Assembly (NCBI RefSeq): GCF_003943735.1
Contig: NZ_RJMV01000002.1
Span: 199,315-263,314, forward strand
Direction of reading: 5' to 3'
Length of the DNA stretch: 64,000 bases
Source: Streptococcus sanguinis
Lineage (GTDB): Bacteria; Bacillota; Bacilli; Lactobacillales; Streptococcaceae
In this document: piece after piece, positions 1-8,884 of the stretch
Position numbering within the stretch: the stretch's first letter is position 1
Layout of the letters: every line of letters begins with the position of its first letter
Notes under the pieces: generated by a model
Told to the model about the DNA's origin: nothing
The model's database searches: none
The model's input: the letters and a program-made list of their open reading frames with translations, nothing else
Translations under genes and position numbers: made by a program

Positions 1-203
1 TTATTGCTGGATCAATCACTAAAAAAGGCGGCTCAATGGGTGTTATTGCAAACGTTGTTGCAGGTTTAGTTGGTTCTGCTGTCGGTCAGTCACTTTTGGG
101 AACTTGGGGTCCTAGTTTGGCTGGTATGGCCTTGCTTCCTTCTATCATTGGTGCAGTTATTGTAGTAGCTGTTGTATCATTTTTTGTAGGTAAAAATGCA
201 TAA
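1..203 (+). CDS. GlsB/YeaQ/YmgE-family membrane protein (3' part only)
   Basis: The reading frame is open from the window edge to TAA at 201-203, giving the last 66 residues of a small membrane protein. Two Gly/Ala/Val-rich hydrophobic stretches are visible, with GSMGVIANVVAGLVGS near the front and a second helix ending FFVGKNA. This glycine-rich pattern is that of the transglycosylase-associated (GlsB/YeaQ) family. In streptococci and enterococci this family commonly sits beside gls24 and amaP, as it does here. The N-terminus is outside the window. The family assignment is from pattern recognition, and the molecular role is not established. Confidence 0.75.
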   Translation, partial: IAGSITKKGGSMGVIANVVAGLVGSAVGQSLLGTWGPSLAGMALLPSIIGAVIVVAVVSFFVGKNA

Positions 204-258
204 ATTGTCTTTTTACTTTCAAAATACAATTTAAAATTTAATGATGTGAGGATTCAAT

Positions 259-840
259 ATGTCAAAATCAAGAAAAATACTTTCCCTTATTTTCTGTATT
301 TTAATCTTGACAATTTTGATTCCTGTTTTGCTAGACTTTCATAAAGTCAGCGGTCTGGGGCTCCAGTTATTTAGTTGGAAGTTATTCACGTGGAAGCAGA
401 TTCCTTTTGTGGGCTACTATCTTTCTAGGTATGTTTTCTGGGGCACTGTGGTTTTAGCAAGCTTAATCTTACTACTAATGTTAGTGATAGTTTTTTATCC
501 TAAGAGACGTTTGGAAATTCAGCTAGCTGATGCGGATGGGAAACTGATGCTGAAAAATTCAGCCATTGAAGGGTTTGTTCGTAGTCTGTTAACAGACCAC
601 GGTTTAATTAAAGATCCTACAGTTTCAGTAAATAGCCGTAAAAACAAATGCATGGTTTCCGTTAAAGGGGCAATCGTTCCTTCGGAAAACATCATCAAGA
701 GAAGTCAGTTGATTCAAGAAGAAATTGCGTCTGGATTGACAGAATTCTTCGGAATCAATCATAATGTCAAGCTTAAAATCTCTGTCTCAGACTTCAAGCC
801 AAAAGAATCGGCTAAAAAAACTACTAGCCGTGTAAAGTAA
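259..840 (+). CDS. amaP: Alkaline shock response membrane anchor protein AmaP
   Basis: This 193-residue protein has two N-terminal membrane helices (about residues 8-26 and 60-80) joined by a short loop. A soluble domain follows, with a conserved-looking segment around the NSAIEGFVRSLL motif. In the family, AmaP anchors Asp23/Gls24 proteins at the membrane. The gene is followed by a small DUF2273-type protein and gls24, the standard arrangement. The ATG at 259 is preceded by GTGAGGA at a suitable distance. The C-terminus is basic (KKTTSRVK). The role is known for the family; membership is inferred from the topology and neighbours. Confidence 0.85.
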   Translation: MSKSRKILSLIFCILILTILIPVLLDFHKVSGLGLQLFSWKLFTWKQIPFVGYYLSRYVFWGTVVLASLILLLMLVIVFYPKRRLEIQLADADGKLMLKNSAIEGFVRSLLTDHGLIKDPTVSVNSRKNKCMVSVKGAIVPSENIIKRSQLIQEEIASGLTEFFGINHNVKLKISVSDFKPKESAKKTTSRVK

Positions 841-851
841 GGAAGTAAAAA

Positions 852-1022
852 ATGGAATGGTTTAAAAAATATCAATATCCAATCTTGTCTGGATTAGCAG
901 GCATTATTCTAGCGTGTTTTATCCTATCCTTTGGCTTCTTTAAGACTCTATTTGTCTTGATTTGCGCTACTCTAGGGGCAGGAATTGGATATTATATTCA
1001 AAAAAATAATATATTTAAATAA
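852..1022 (+). CDS. Small DUF2273-type membrane protein
   Basis: This 56-residue ORF starts with ATG at 852, 11 bp after amaP, and ends at TAA 1020-1022, 14 bp before gls24. It encodes two hydrophobic helices (about residues 9-27 and 30-48) and a short basic tail ending KNNIFK. Small two-helix proteins of the DUF2273 type occupy exactly this position between amaP and gls24/asp23 in Firmicutes, so it is very likely real although short. The precise role is unknown; it may help anchor or organise the Gls24 complex at the membrane. Confidence 0.8.
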   Translation: MEWFKKYQYPILSGLAGIILACFILSFGFFKTLFVLICATLGAGIGYYIQKNNIFK

Positions 1023-1036
1023 TAAAGGAGTTTAAT

Positions 1037-1636
1037 ATGTCACATAAAGATGTTAAAGAAGTAAAAGATGTTGCAAAAAAGGAAGTTGCTCCAGCAACTC
1101 ATGAAGTAAAAGGTGAATTGACTTACGATGACAAAGTCATTCAAAAAATCATTGGTATCTCTTTAGAGAAAGTTTCAGGCTTGCTTGCTGTTGATGGTGG
1201 CTTCTTCTCTAACTTAAAAGATAAAATTGTCAATTCTGACAACGTGACTCATGGTGTCAATGTTGAAGTTGGTAAAGAACAAGTAGCTGTTGACTTGAAC
1301 GTAGTTGTGGAATATCAAAAGAATGTCCCTGCATTATATGAGGAAATCAAAAAAGTTGTTGTAGAGGAAGTATCTAAGATGACTGATTTGGAAGTTGTTG
1401 AGGTTAATGTCAATGTTGTTGATATTAAAACAAAAGAACAACACGAAGCTGACTCAGTAAGCCTGCAAGATCGTGTGACAGATGTTGCTGAATCAACAGG
1501 TGAATTTGCTTCAGAGCAATTCGAAAAAGCAAAATCTGGCATTAGCGGTGGTTTCTCAGCTGTTCAAGAAAAAGTTGGCGATGGTGTAGAGGCTGTTAAA
1601 GACGCTGCATCAAATGAAAAAGCTCGCGTTCGTTAA
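1037..1636 (+). CDS. gls24: Asp23/Gls24 family envelope stress protein
   Basis: This 199-residue soluble protein has a lysine-rich start (residues 1-25) and an Asp23/Gls24 domain (about 26-140) with the typical VSGLLAVDGG and VNVEVGKEQVAVDLNVVVEY patterns. A charged, Ala/Lys/Glu-rich tail follows that could form amphipathic helices. A strong AAAGGAG site precedes the ATG. The family is induced by cell-envelope, alkaline or bile stress and is membrane-tethered through AmaP, encoded just upstream. It lies in an apparent operon running from the window edge to the csbD-like gene. Confidence 0.93.
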   Translation: MSHKDVKEVKDVAKKEVAPATHEVKGELTYDDKVIQKIIGISLEKVSGLLAVDGGFFSNLKDKIVNSDNVTHGVNVEVGKEQVAVDLNVVVEYQKNVPALYEEIKKVVVEEVSKMTDLEVVEVNVNVVDIKTKEQHEADSVSLQDRVTDVAESTGEFASEQFEKAKSGISGGFSAVQEKVGDGVEAVKDAASNEKARVR

Positions 1637-1712
1637 TTCTCTAGCTGAGATTAGGAATTCTTATATTCTTTCATTGCTTTAAAAATTGAAACTAATAACG
1701 GAGGTATCAATT

Positions 1713-1916
1713 ATGTCTACAGAAGAAAAATTCAACCAAGCTAAAGGTTCTGTTAAAGAAGGCCTTGGCAAATTAACTGGTGATAAAAAAACAGAAAAAG
1801 AAGGAGCTGCTGAAAAAGTAGTTTCTAAAGTTAAAGAAGTTGCAGTAGATGCCAAAGATGCTGTTGAAGGCGCAATCGAAGGCGTTAAAAATATGGTTAA
1901 AAAAGACGATAAATAA
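1713..1916 (+). CDS. CsbD-family stress protein
   Basis: This 67-residue, very hydrophilic Lys/Glu-rich protein starts at ATG 1713. An in-frame TTG at 1686 is possible, but the CGGAGG site at 1699-1704 clearly serves the ATG. The motif [22 protein letters not shown] is the CsbD signature, followed by repeats of the type [15 protein letters not shown]. CsbD-like proteins are small general-stress proteins of unknown biochemistry. A terminator follows at 1988-2021, marking the end of the stress cluster. Confidence 0.9.
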   Translation: MSTEEKFNQAKGSVKEGLGKLTGDKKTEKEGAAEKVVSKVKEVAVDAKDAVEGAIEGVKNMVKKDDK

Positions 1917-1987
1917 AACCAATAGTTGATTTTCCTTATAAAAAGTCTTTGTTAGCTATAGTTACTGATAAAAATTATCTAGAATTT

Positions 1988-2021
1988 AAAGGAGATCATT
2001 TTAAGGTCTCCTTTCTTTTTT
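1988..2021 (+). terminator. Intrinsic terminator of the gls24 cluster
   Basis: A perfect 8-bp stem (AAAGGAGA with TCTCCTTT, 11-nt loop) is followed by CTTTTTTC. It lies about 70 bp after the csbD-like stop codon. Confidence 0.85.
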
Positions 2022-2051
2022 CTTAGCTAAAAAGTTTTTTAATTTCTTAGT

Positions 2052-2089
2052 TGTAAACGCTTGCAAAAATCTGGATAGAGTACTATAAT
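2052..2089 (+). promoter_or_regulatory. Sigma-A promoter overlapped by a cre-like site
   Basis: TTGCAA (2061-2066) and TATAAT (2084-2089) are separated by exactly 17 bp. TGTAAACGCTTGCA (2052-2065) matches the CcpA-binding cre consensus and overlaps the -35 box. No convincing ORF follows for about 600 bp, so the promoter appears to make an untranslated RNA, probably repressed by CcpA when glucose is present. The regulation is inferred from the motif. Confidence 0.75.
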
Positions 2090-2094
2090 AGAAT

Positions 2095-2505
2095 TAAGGA
2101 AATAGAAAGAAAGGAAACCAAATTCATTCGGTTTTAAGTTTACTTTGTTGGTATAGTTGTTTGTAATACATAAGTAGTTGCTTTACTTGACATATTGGTT
2201 GAATTGTCAGACAGGCCTGCTTAGCTTGCCTGATTGTAACGATAGTATAGAAAGTAGAAGCTTTTAGATGGTTTTCAAACTTCGAGAATTCAATCAATAG
2301 TGCTTTATTATGTTATAGAGATTTCCAATGCTAAGATAAAAAGAAAATCATTAGCGGTTGAAGGAATTAAAAGTTTATAAAAAATAATAAAAACAATAAA
2401 TCAAAAAAATTGTTATTCAGTTACACCTTGGATGAACTGATTGCTCTCATACCAGCGAAGTAAACCAGACCTCTAGCCGAGTAAAGCTAGAGGTCGTTTT
2501 TGTTG
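2095..2505 (+). ncRNA. Candidate untranslated RNA (about 0.4 kb)
   Basis: The stretch lies between a consensus promoter (2061-2089) and a strong terminator (2470-2502) and has no ORF with a credible start and ribosome site on either strand. Its 5' part is AT-rich. A short imperfect inverted repeat is visible around CAGGCCTG/GCTTGCCTG (2213-2231). I do not recognise it as RNase P RNA, tmRNA, 6S or SRP RNA. It could be a regulatory RNA or the remains of a decayed gene that kept its signals. Confidence 0.45.
2470..2502 (+). terminator. Strong intrinsic terminator
   Basis: GACCTCTAGC pairs perfectly with GCTAGAGGTC across an 8-nt loop (CGAGTAAA), followed by GTTTTTGTT. There is no gene immediately upstream, which supports a transcript starting near 2095. 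Confidence 0.9.
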
Positions 2506-2534
2506 TAGAGGGTGCTAAGAAGGCACGCTTGACT

Positions 2535-2562
2535 TTGAAAAAACATGAAAAAATGCTATAAT
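2535..2562 (+). promoter_or_regulatory. Promoter for rnjB
   Basis: TTGAAA (2535-2540) and TATAAT (2557-2562) are 16 bp apart, with an extended -10 TG at 2554-2555. This leaves a leader of about 120 nt before the rnjB ATG. Confidence 0.75.
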
Positions 2563-2686
2563 AGGTTAGATATGCGAACCTTAGGTTTGCAAGACTGTAA
2601 TTCGACTTGGCTAGCCAAGGACCGTTAGTAATAAAATAAAGAATCTTTGATAAAAGTGAGATTCTGAAAATTGAATAGGAGAAAAA

Positions 2687-4354
2687 ATGAGCAAGAGCAA
2701 TATTAAACTGATTGCTTTGGGCGGCGTACGTGAAAATGGTAAAAATCTCTACGTTGCCGAAGTGGATGATTCCATTTTTGTATTGGATGTTGGGCTGAAG
2801 TACCCAGAAAATGAGCAGTTGGGTGTGGATTATGTCGTTCCCAACATGGACTATTTGTTTGAAAATAAGAAGCGGATTGCGGGTGTCTTTCTGACGCACG
2901 GACACGCGGATGCGATTGGTGCTCTGCCTAATCTTTTGGCAGATGCTAAGGTGCCCGTTTTCGGTTCTGAGTTGACGATTGAGCTGGCCAAGCTTTTTGT
3001 CAAAAACAACGATGCGGTTAAGAAGTTCAATGATTTCCATGTGATTGATGAAAATACCGAGATTGAATTTGGCAAAACCGTGGTTTCCTTCTTCCGGACG
3101 ACTCACTCGATTCCTGAGAGTTTGGGAGTTGTCATCAAGACCAGAAAGGGCAGTATCGTTTATACAGGTGATTTCAAGTTTGACCAGTCTGCCAGTCCGT
3201 CCTATGCGACAGACTTTGGCCGTCTGGCTGAGATTGGCCGCGAGGGTGTTTTGGCCTTGCTCAGTGATTCAGCCAATGCAGATAGCACTGTTCAGGTGGC
3301 TAGCGAGAGCGAGGTCGGCAAGGAAATCGAAGATACGATTGCTGACTGGGATGGTCGTGTGATTGTTGCGGCAGTTGCCAGCAACTTGTCTCGTATCCAG
3401 CAGGTCTTTGATGCAGCTGCGGAGACTGGCCGCCGAGTGGTTTTGACAGGCTTTGATGTTGAAAACATCGTTCGTACGGCTATACGCCTCAAGAAGCTGT
3501 CCTTGGTGGACGAACGCCTTTTGATTAAGCCCAAGGAAATGTCTAAGTTTGAAGACCATGAGCTGATTATTTTGGAGACTGGCCGGATGGGTGAGCCTAT
3601 CAATGGTCTGCGCAAGATGTCAATCGGCCGTCACCGCTATGTGGAAATCAAGGAAGGCGATTTGATTTACATCGTAACGACGCCGTCTATTGCCAAGGAA
3701 GCGGTCGTGGCTCGCGTGGAGAATATGATTTATCAGGCGGGGGGCATTGTCAAGCTGATTACCCAAAACCTGCGGGTTTCAGGTCACGGAAATGCGCGTG
3801 ATTTGCAGCTCATGATTAACCTGCTGCAGCCTAAGTACCTCTTCCCTATTCAGGGTGAGTACCGTGGCTTGGATGCTCATGCTAAGGCTGCCATGGAAGT
3901 TGGCATGCTGCCGGAAAATATCTTCATTCCTAAGCGAGGTAGCATCATGGAATATGACCATGGTGATTTTGTGCCTGCTGGTGCAGTATCAGCTGGAGAT
4001 GTCATGATTGATGGGAATGCGATTGGCGATGTGGGTAATATTGTCCTGCGTGACCGCAAGGTCTTGTCTGAAGATGGTATTTTCATCGTGGCACTCACAG
4101 TTAACCGTAAGGAAAAGAAAATCATTTCCAAGGCTAAAGTACACACCCGTGGATTTGTCTATGTCAAGAAGAGCAGAGATATTTTGCGTGAAAGCTCTGA
4201 CATTATCAATAAAACCGTGGAAGACTATCTGGCGCAGGATAGCTTTGACTGGGGTGAGCTGAAGGGTGCTGTCCGTGACAGTCTGGCCAAATATCTCTTT
4301 GACCAAACCAAGCGTCGCCCAGCTATTTTGCCAGTTGTTATGGAAGTGCGGTAA
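2687..4354 (+). CDS. rnjB: Ribonuclease J2
   Basis: This 555-residue metallo-beta-lactamase/beta-CASP ribonuclease is a partner in the RNase J1/J2 complex that processes and degrades mRNA and rRNA in Firmicutes. The N-terminal metallo-beta-lactamase part carries [12 protein letters not shown] at residues 69-80. The family's HxHxDH metal motif here reads H71-G-H73-A-D75-A76, so the last His is missing. RNase J1 has an intact HGHEDH, so this is the J2 paralogue with a weak or absent catalytic centre. Further beta-CASP landmarks are GDFKFD, the SNLSRIQQ region and VSGHG. The start ATG follows TAGGAG. The gene has its own promoter and is followed by estA. The J2 assignment rests on the degenerate motif and on overall similarity as remembered for streptococcal J2. 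Confidence 0.9.
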   Translation: MSKSNIKLIALGGVRENGKNLYVAEVDDSIFVLDVGLKYPENEQLGVDYVVPNMDYLFENKKRIAGVFLTHGHADAIGALPNLLADAKVPVFGSELTIELAKLFVKNNDAVKKFNDFHVIDENTEIEFGKTVVSFFRTTHSIPESLGVVIKTRKGSIVYTGDFKFDQSASPSYATDFGRLAEIGREGVLALLSDSANADSTVQVASESEVGKEIEDTIADWDGRVIVAAVASNLSRIQQVFDAAAETGRRVVLTGFDVENIVRTAIRLKKLSLVDERLLIKPKEMSKFEDHELIILETGRMGEPINGLRKMSIGRHRYVEIKEGDLIYIVTTPSIAKEAVVARVENMIYQAGGIVKLITQNLRVSGHGNARDLQLMINLLQPKYLFPIQGEYRGLDAHAKAAMEVGMLPENIFIPKRGSIMEYDHGDFVPAGAVSAGDVMIDGNAIGDVGNIVLRDRKVLSEDGIFIVALTVNRKEKKIISKAKVHTRGFVYVKKSRDILRESSDIINKTVEDYLAQDSFDWGELKGAVRDSLAKYLFDQTKRRPAILPVVMEVR

Positions 4355-4370
4355 AAATCTGAACACAAAT

Positions 4371-4402
4371 ACAAGAAAAGTCGGGCTTCGGCTTTTTCTT
4401 GT
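4371..4402 (+). terminator. Hairpin between rnjB and estA
   Basis: ACAAGAAAAG...CTTTTTCTTGT forms a long, nearly perfect stem around a GGCTT loop just after rnjB. The run of T lies inside the 3' arm, so it may only partly terminate transcription and allow read-through into estA. Confidence 0.6.
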
Positions 4403-4427
4403 CAGAAAGATAGAAGGAGAAATGCGA

Positions 4428-5207
4428 ATGGCAGTGATGAAAATAGAGTATTATTCTGAGGCTTTGGAGATGGAATGGGGCGTCAATGTCCTTTATCCGG
4501 ACGCAGCTCGTGTGGACAAGCCGGATGATAAGGACATTCCTGTTTTGTACTTGCTTCATGGTATGAACGGCAATCACAATAGCTGGCTCAAGCGCTCAAA
4601 TATTGAGCGTCTGGTTCGCTCGACCAACTTGATTGTTGTCATGCCTAATACCAGCAACGGCTGGTACACCGATACTCAGTATGGTTTTAACTATTACGAA
4701 GCCATCGCTGAGGAGCTGCCTCGGGTGCTCAAGCGCTTTTTCCCAAATATGTCGGATAAGCGGGAGAAGAATTTTATTGCGGGTCTTTCCATGGGTGGAT
4801 ATGGAGCCTTTAAGTTGGCTCTCAAGTCTAACCGCTTTTCATACGCAGCTAGTCTTTCTGGCGCTTTGAGTTTTCTTGATGCTCGTCCAGACAATGCTGA
4901 AATGGCAACGCCAGCCTATTGGCGAGGAGTTTTCGGAGACTATAAAGACTGGACTAGCAGCCCCCATTCGCTGGAAAGTATAGCCAAGCAATCTGATAAA
5001 AAGACTAAGCTTTGGGCATGGTGTGGCGAAGAAGACTTTCTCTACAAGGCCAATCAGGAGGCAGTGAAAAATCTGCAAGACTTAGGCTTGGAGATTACTT
5101 ACAGCCACAGTCCAGGTAAGCATGAGTGGTATTACTGGGAAAAGCAGATGGAGAATGTGCTGGCCTGGCTTCCTATCGACTTCCAGCTGGAAGAGCGCCT
5201 GTCGTAA
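4428..5207 (+). CDS. estA: Tributyrin-type esterase EstA
   Basis: This 259-residue alpha/beta-hydrolase of the esterase D/EstA family hydrolyses short-chain acyl esters. The oxyanion-hole region is [15 protein letters not shown] (residues 39-53), the nucleophile is S121 in GLSMGGYG, and the catalytic His is in the C-terminal [10 protein letters not shown]. The frame is open far upstream, but AGAAGGAGA at 4412-4420 places the start at ATG 4428 (MAVMKIEYY), the start used by streptococcal homologues as I remember them. ATG 4422 is too close to the ribosome site. No signal peptide is seen, so it is cytoplasmic. It lies downstream of rnjB and may share its transcript. Confidence 0.88.
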   Translation: MAVMKIEYYSEALEMEWGVNVLYPDAARVDKPDDKDIPVLYLLHGMNGNHNSWLKRSNIERLVRSTNLIVVMPNTSNGWYTDTQYGFNYYEAIAEELPRVLKRFFPNMSDKREKNFIAGLSMGGYGAFKLALKSNRFSYAASLSGALSFLDARPDNAEMATPAYWRGVFGDYKDWTSSPHSLESIAKQSDKKTKLWAWCGEEDFLYKANQEAVKNLQDLGLEITYSHSPGKHEWYYWEKQMENVLAWLPIDFQLEERLS

Positions 5208-5246
5208 AAATAGACTGTAAAGTCGTATTATGACCTCAGAGTATGA

Positions 5247-5252
5247 TATAAT
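5247..5252 (+). promoter_or_regulatory. Extended -10 promoter for gltX
   Basis: TGATATAAT is an extended -10 element (TATAAT at 5247-5252), 62 bp before the gltX start. No good -35 box is seen. Confidence 0.6.
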
Positions 5253-5313
5253 GATTACGTTTGAAAATCGGAGTGGGAATGATTCCCCGAAATACAAATA
5301 GGAGAATGGAACT

Positions 5314-6771
5314 TTGACAAAAGCGATTCGAGTGCGTTATGCACCAAGTCCGACTGGACTTTTACACATCGGAAATGCGCGGACTGCGCTCTTTAACTAC
5401 CTCTATGCTCGTCACTATGGCGGAACCTTCATTATTCGTATCGAGGATACAGACCGCAAACGCCATGTAGAAGACGGAGAACGCTCACAGCTTGAAAACT
5501 TACGCTGGCTGGGTATTGACTGGGACGAAAGTCCTGAGACTCACGAAAACTACCGCCAGTCTGAGCGCTTGGATATTTACCAAAAATACGTCAATGAACT
5601 CTTGGACAAGGGCTTGGCTTACAAGTCCTATGTGACTGAGGAAGAATTAGCGGCTGAGCGTGAACGTCAGGAAGCAGCTGGTGAAACACCGCGTTATATC
5701 AATGAGTTTCTAGGTATGTCAGAGGAAGAAAAGGCAGCCTATATCGCTGAGCGCGAAGCAGCGGGCATCATTCCAACGGTTCGTCTGGCTGTCAATGAAG
5801 CTGGTGTCTATAAGTGGACTGACATGGTCAAGGGCGAAATTGAGTTCGAGGGTGGCAATATCGGTGGTGACTGGGTTATCCAGAAGAAAGACGGCTACCC
5901 AACTTATAACTTTGCTGTGGTTATTGATGACCATCTGATGGAAATTTCACACGTTATTCGTGGAGATGATCATATTGCTAACACACCTAAACAGCTCATG
6001 GTTTATGAAGCTCTAGGCTGGGAAGCACCAGAATTTGGTCACATGACCCTGATTATCAACTCTGAAACAGGTAAGAAGCTGTCCAAGCGCGATACCAATA
6101 CCTTGCAGTTTATCGAGGATTATCGCAAGAAGGGCTACCTGCCAGAAGCAGTCTTTAACTTTATTGCACTGCTGGGCTGGAATCCTGGCGGCGAGCATGA
6201 GATTTTCTCTCGTCAAGAATTAATTGAGCTTTTTGACGAAAAACGTCTCAGCAAGTCCCCAGCTGCCTTTGACCAGAAGAAGCTGGACTGGATGAACAAC
6301 GAATACATCAAGAATGCGGATTTTGACACAATCTTCGCCCTGGCTAAGCCGTACTTGGAAGAAGCGGGCCGTTTGACAGATAAGGCAGAAAAGCTTGTAG
6401 AGCTCTACAAACCACAAATGAAGTCTGTGGATGAAATCGTGCCGCTGACAGACCTCTTCTTTGCGGACTTCCCAGAGTTGACAGATGCGGAGCGTGAGGT
6501 TATGGCTGGTGAAACGGTACCGACTGTGTTGACAGCTTTCAAAGAAAAGTTAGAAGCCATGTCTGATGCAGATTTTGTGACGGAAAATATCTTCCCACAA
6601 ATCAAGGCTGTCCAAAAAGAGACAGGGATCAAGGGCAAAAACCTCTTCATGCCGATTCGGATTGCCGTTTCGGGCGAAATGCATGGACCAGAGCTGCCAG
6701 ATACGATTTACCTGCTAGGCCGCGAAAAATCCATCCAGCATATCGAAAACATGCTGAATCAAATTCAATAA
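5314..6771 (+). CDS. gltX: Glutamate--tRNA ligase
   Basis: This 485-residue class I aminoacyl-tRNA synthetase attaches glutamate to tRNA(Glu). The HIGH-type motif is in [12 protein letters not shown] (residues 11-22) and the KMSKS-type motif is GKKLSKRDT at about residue 250. The C-terminal half is the helical anticodon-binding region. Length is typical. The start is TTG at 5314, preceded by AGGAGAATGG. In organisms without GlnRS this enzyme also misacylates tRNA(Gln) for the GatCAB route; this is general for streptococci and is not shown here. A terminator follows directly. Confidence 0.96.
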   Translation: MTKAIRVRYAPSPTGLLHIGNARTALFNYLYARHYGGTFIIRIEDTDRKRHVEDGERSQLENLRWLGIDWDESPETHENYRQSERLDIYQKYVNELLDKGLAYKSYVTEEELAAERERQEAAGETPRYINEFLGMSEEEKAAYIAEREAAGIIPTVRLAVNEAGVYKWTDMVKGEIEFEGGNIGGDWVIQKKDGYPTYNFAVVIDDHLMEISHVIRGDDHIANTPKQLMVYEALGWEAPEFGHMTLIINSETGKKLSKRDTNTLQFIEDYRKKGYLPEAVFNFIALLGWNPGGEHEIFSRQELIELFDEKRLSKSPAAFDQKKLDWMNNEYIKNADFDTIFALAKPYLEEAGRLTDKAEKLVELYKPQMKSVDEIVPLTDLFFADFPELTDAEREVMAGETVPTVLTAFKEKLEAMSDADFVTENIFPQIKAVQKETGIKGKNLFMPIRIAVSGEMHGPELPDTIYLLGREKSIQHIENMLNQIQ

Positions 6772-6774
6772 GAT

Positions 6775-6799
6775 AAACCAGCTTTCGAGCTGGTTTTTA
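6775..6799 (+). terminator. Terminator of gltX
   Basis: AAACCAGCT and AGCTGGTTT pair across a TTCG loop and are followed by TT, four bases after the gltX stop codon. Confidence 0.9.
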
Positions 6800-6859
6800 C
6801 TTTGCAAATTTTGTTTTTATGTCACAATCGTAATAAGAAAATACCTTAAGGAGATAAAA

Positions 6860-7495
6860 ATGAAAAAATGGATCATTATCTTGGTTGGAGGGCTAGTAGC
6901 TTTACTCGTGCTAGTAACCTGTAACCAAAAGAAAGAACAGACGAATCCTGCTTCCAATAGTTCTAAAGCAAGTTTGACTAGCTCCGCATCTTCTAAAAAG
7001 TCTGAAAGAGGGAGCAATTCGAGCGAACTTGATGGCTAAGCGGATAATCAGGAAACTTCTGATACAGGCTCTCAGCAGAATTCGGAAACTGAAGCTGAAA
7101 AGTCTACCAAGGAAACTAGCAAAGGGGAGAAAGAGGCTGCAACAACTTCTAGTTTGGATATGAAGGCTATTGCTTCTGGAGATTTTTCCAGCATGATTGG
7201 TACTTGGCAGGATGCCAAAGGGAACAGTTATACTTTCGATGCGTCTGGTATCGAGTCAGATGTTGCCAAGCTTGAGACAGGAGATTACTCTGGGCCAGAT
7301 GAAAATGGGATTTACCGAGCAGGGATTCGTTGGAAAAACCAAACCGGTGCTGCCTTTCTTATAATTCCAGCAGGAAAGAGTCTGCCAGCTGGGGAGACTG
7401 TCAATGGGACAGATCCGACTGATACCAGTCAAGATCGTTTCATCATCACCCAGAGCGTTTCCGAACATCCCGATGTTTTTTACCGCGTAAAATAA
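6860..7495 (+). pseudogene. DUF6287-type lipoprotein gene broken by a stop codon
   Basis: An ATG at 6860 with AAGGAG before it opens a frame encoding a signal peptide with a poor lipobox (LVLVTC) and a Ser/Lys/Glu-rich linker. TAA at 7037-7039 stops it after 59 residues. The same frame stays open beyond the stop and encodes the rest of the linker and a C-terminal domain of about 110 residues to TAA at 7495. That domain begins SLDMKAIASGDFSSMIGTW and ends ITQSVSEHPDVFYRVK. It closely matches the C-terminal domain of the intact lipoprotein at 12680-13690 (SIQNGDFSSIEGTW, ITQSV). The gene therefore looks like a recent single-base nonsense mutant. Re-initiation at ATG 7160 or read-through is possible but not supported by a ribosome site. 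Function is unknown. Confidence 0.8.
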
Positions 7496-7496
7496 G

Positions 7497-7519
7497 GAGT
7501 CTTGACGGACTCTTTTTTT
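7497..7519 (+). terminator. Terminator after the broken lipoprotein gene
   Basis: GAGTC and GACTC form a short stem followed by seven T, immediately after the stop codon. Confidence 0.8.
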
Positions 7520-7551
7520 CTTGTTTTGAGTCCAGTATATAATATATTGAT

Positions 7552-7569
7552 TTTGAATAAAAATCGATA
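7552..7569 (+). promoter_or_regulatory. ARG-box-like operator upstream of argG
   Basis: TTTGAATAAAAATCGATA contains TGAATAAAAAT (7554-7564), the core of the Gram-positive ArgR/AhrC operator consensus. It lies about 40 bp upstream of the argG -35 box. ArgR control is inferred from the motif. Confidence 0.55.
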
Positions 7570-7604
7570 AAACGCTTTTATTTTAATAAATATTAAATTT
7601 CCTC

Positions 7605-7633
7605 TTGACATTCGCATTTTCATACAGTAGAAT
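7605..7633 (+). promoter_or_regulatory. argGH promoter
   Basis: TTGACA (7605-7610) and TAGAAT (7628-7633) are spaced by 17 bp. The leader is about 30 nt. Confidence 0.88.
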
Positions 7634-7670
7634 GTTTAAAAATAAAATGTAGAAGGATAGAGGTAATCAT

Positions 7671-8870
7671 ATGATTAAAGAGAAAGTCATTTTAGCATAT
7701 TCCGGTGGCTTGGACACTTCGGTGGCCATTACTTGGCTGAACAAGGATTATGATGTGATCGCGGTTTGTATGGACGTAGGTGAAGGAAATGATTTAGATT
7801 TCATTCATGACAAGGCGCTGAAAGTTGGCGCTATCGAATCACATGTTATTGATGTTAAAGACGAGTTTGCAGAAGACTACGTCTTGGTTGCTCTGCAAGG
7901 ACACACCTTCTACGAACGAAAATATCCTCTAGTGTCCGCTCTGAGCCGACCTTTGATTTCTAAGAAATTGGTTGAAATTGCCCACAAGACGGGGGCGACA
8001 ACCATTGCCCATGGCTGTACCGGAAAAGGAAACGATCAGGTACGTTTTGAAGTGGCTATCGCATCCTTGGATCCCAGTCTCAAGGTCATTGCTCCGGTTC
8101 GGGAGTGGAAATGGTCTCGGGAAGAAGAAATTAATTACGCCAAAGCTAATGGTGTGCCAATTCCTGCAGATCTGGATAGTCCTTACTCAGTCGATCAAAA
8201 CCTTTGGGGACGGGCCAATGAGTGCGGAGTCTTGGAAAATCCTTGGAATGAAGCACCGGAAGATGCCTATGATTTGACGGTTGCACCAGAAGCAGCGCCA
8301 GACAGCCCAGTCTATGTAAATATTGACTTTGAGGCAGGTGTACCAGTTGCTTTAGATGGTAAAAAGATGAAGCTGGCGGACTTAATCCTTGAGCTAAATG
8401 ACTTGGCAGGACAACACGGTGTTGGGCGGATTGATCATGTGGAAAACCGTTTGGTAGGGATTAAGTCTCGGGAAATCTATGAATGCCCTGGTGCGGTGAC
8501 TCTCTTAGCTGCCCACAAGGAAATCGAGGATCTGACTCTAGTTAGAGAACTGGTTCATTTCAAACCAATTATCGAAAATGAGTTGTCTAATCTCATCTAC
8601 AATGGCCTCTGGTTTAATCCAGCGACAGAAGCCCTGATTGCCTATCTCAAGTCCACTCAGCAGGTGGTCAATGGCACAGCTAAAGTGAAGCTTTATAAGG
8701 GCTCTGCGACTGTCGTAGCGCGTAAGTCTGACAATTCTCTCTATGATGAAAGTCTGGCTACCTATACCAGTGCAGATACCTTTGACCAGGATGCCGCGAT
8801 TGGTTTTATCAAGCTATGGGGGCTTCCGTCTAAGGTTCACGCAGAGGTCCAGGCTCACAAAGATAAATAG
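7671..8870 (+). CDS. argG: Argininosuccinate synthase
   Basis: This 399-residue enzyme condenses citrulline and aspartate with ATP to argininosuccinate, the penultimate step of arginine biosynthesis. The ATP pyrophosphatase P-loop [12 protein letters not shown] lies at residues 8-19. ARGSS-type motifs such as [14 protein letters not shown] and [12 protein letters not shown] are present. Length matches the family. The ATG follows GAAGGATAGAGG. It is the first gene of a two-gene operon with argH (14-bp gap), preceded by a consensus promoter and an ArgR-box-like sequence. Confidence 0.97.
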   Translation: MIKEKVILAYSGGLDTSVAITWLNKDYDVIAVCMDVGEGNDLDFIHDKALKVGAIESHVIDVKDEFAEDYVLVALQGHTFYERKYPLVSALSRPLISKKLVEIAHKTGATTIAHGCTGKGNDQVRFEVAIASLDPSLKVIAPVREWKWSREEEINYAKANGVPIPADLDSPYSVDQNLWGRANECGVLENPWNEAPEDAYDLTVAPEAAPDSPVYVNIDFEAGVPVALDGKKMKLADLILELNDLAGQHGVGRIDHVENRLVGIKSREIYECPGAVTLLAAHKEIEDLTLVRELVHFKPIIENELSNLIYNGLWFNPATEALIAYLKSTQQVVNGTAKVKLYKGSATVVARKSDNSLYDESLATYTSADTFDQDAAIGFIKLWGLPSKVHAEVQAHKDK

Positions 8871-8884
8871 AAAGGGGCTTTCCT

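Noticed and set aside
2095-2505. RNase P RNA, tmRNA or 6S RNA
   Set aside because: None of the conserved sequences of these RNAs could be recognised, so only a generic RNA call is made.
2447-3106. Minus-strand ORF of 219 codons opposite rnjB
   Set aside because: It is antisense to a certain gene, with no ribosome site and no recognisable domain.
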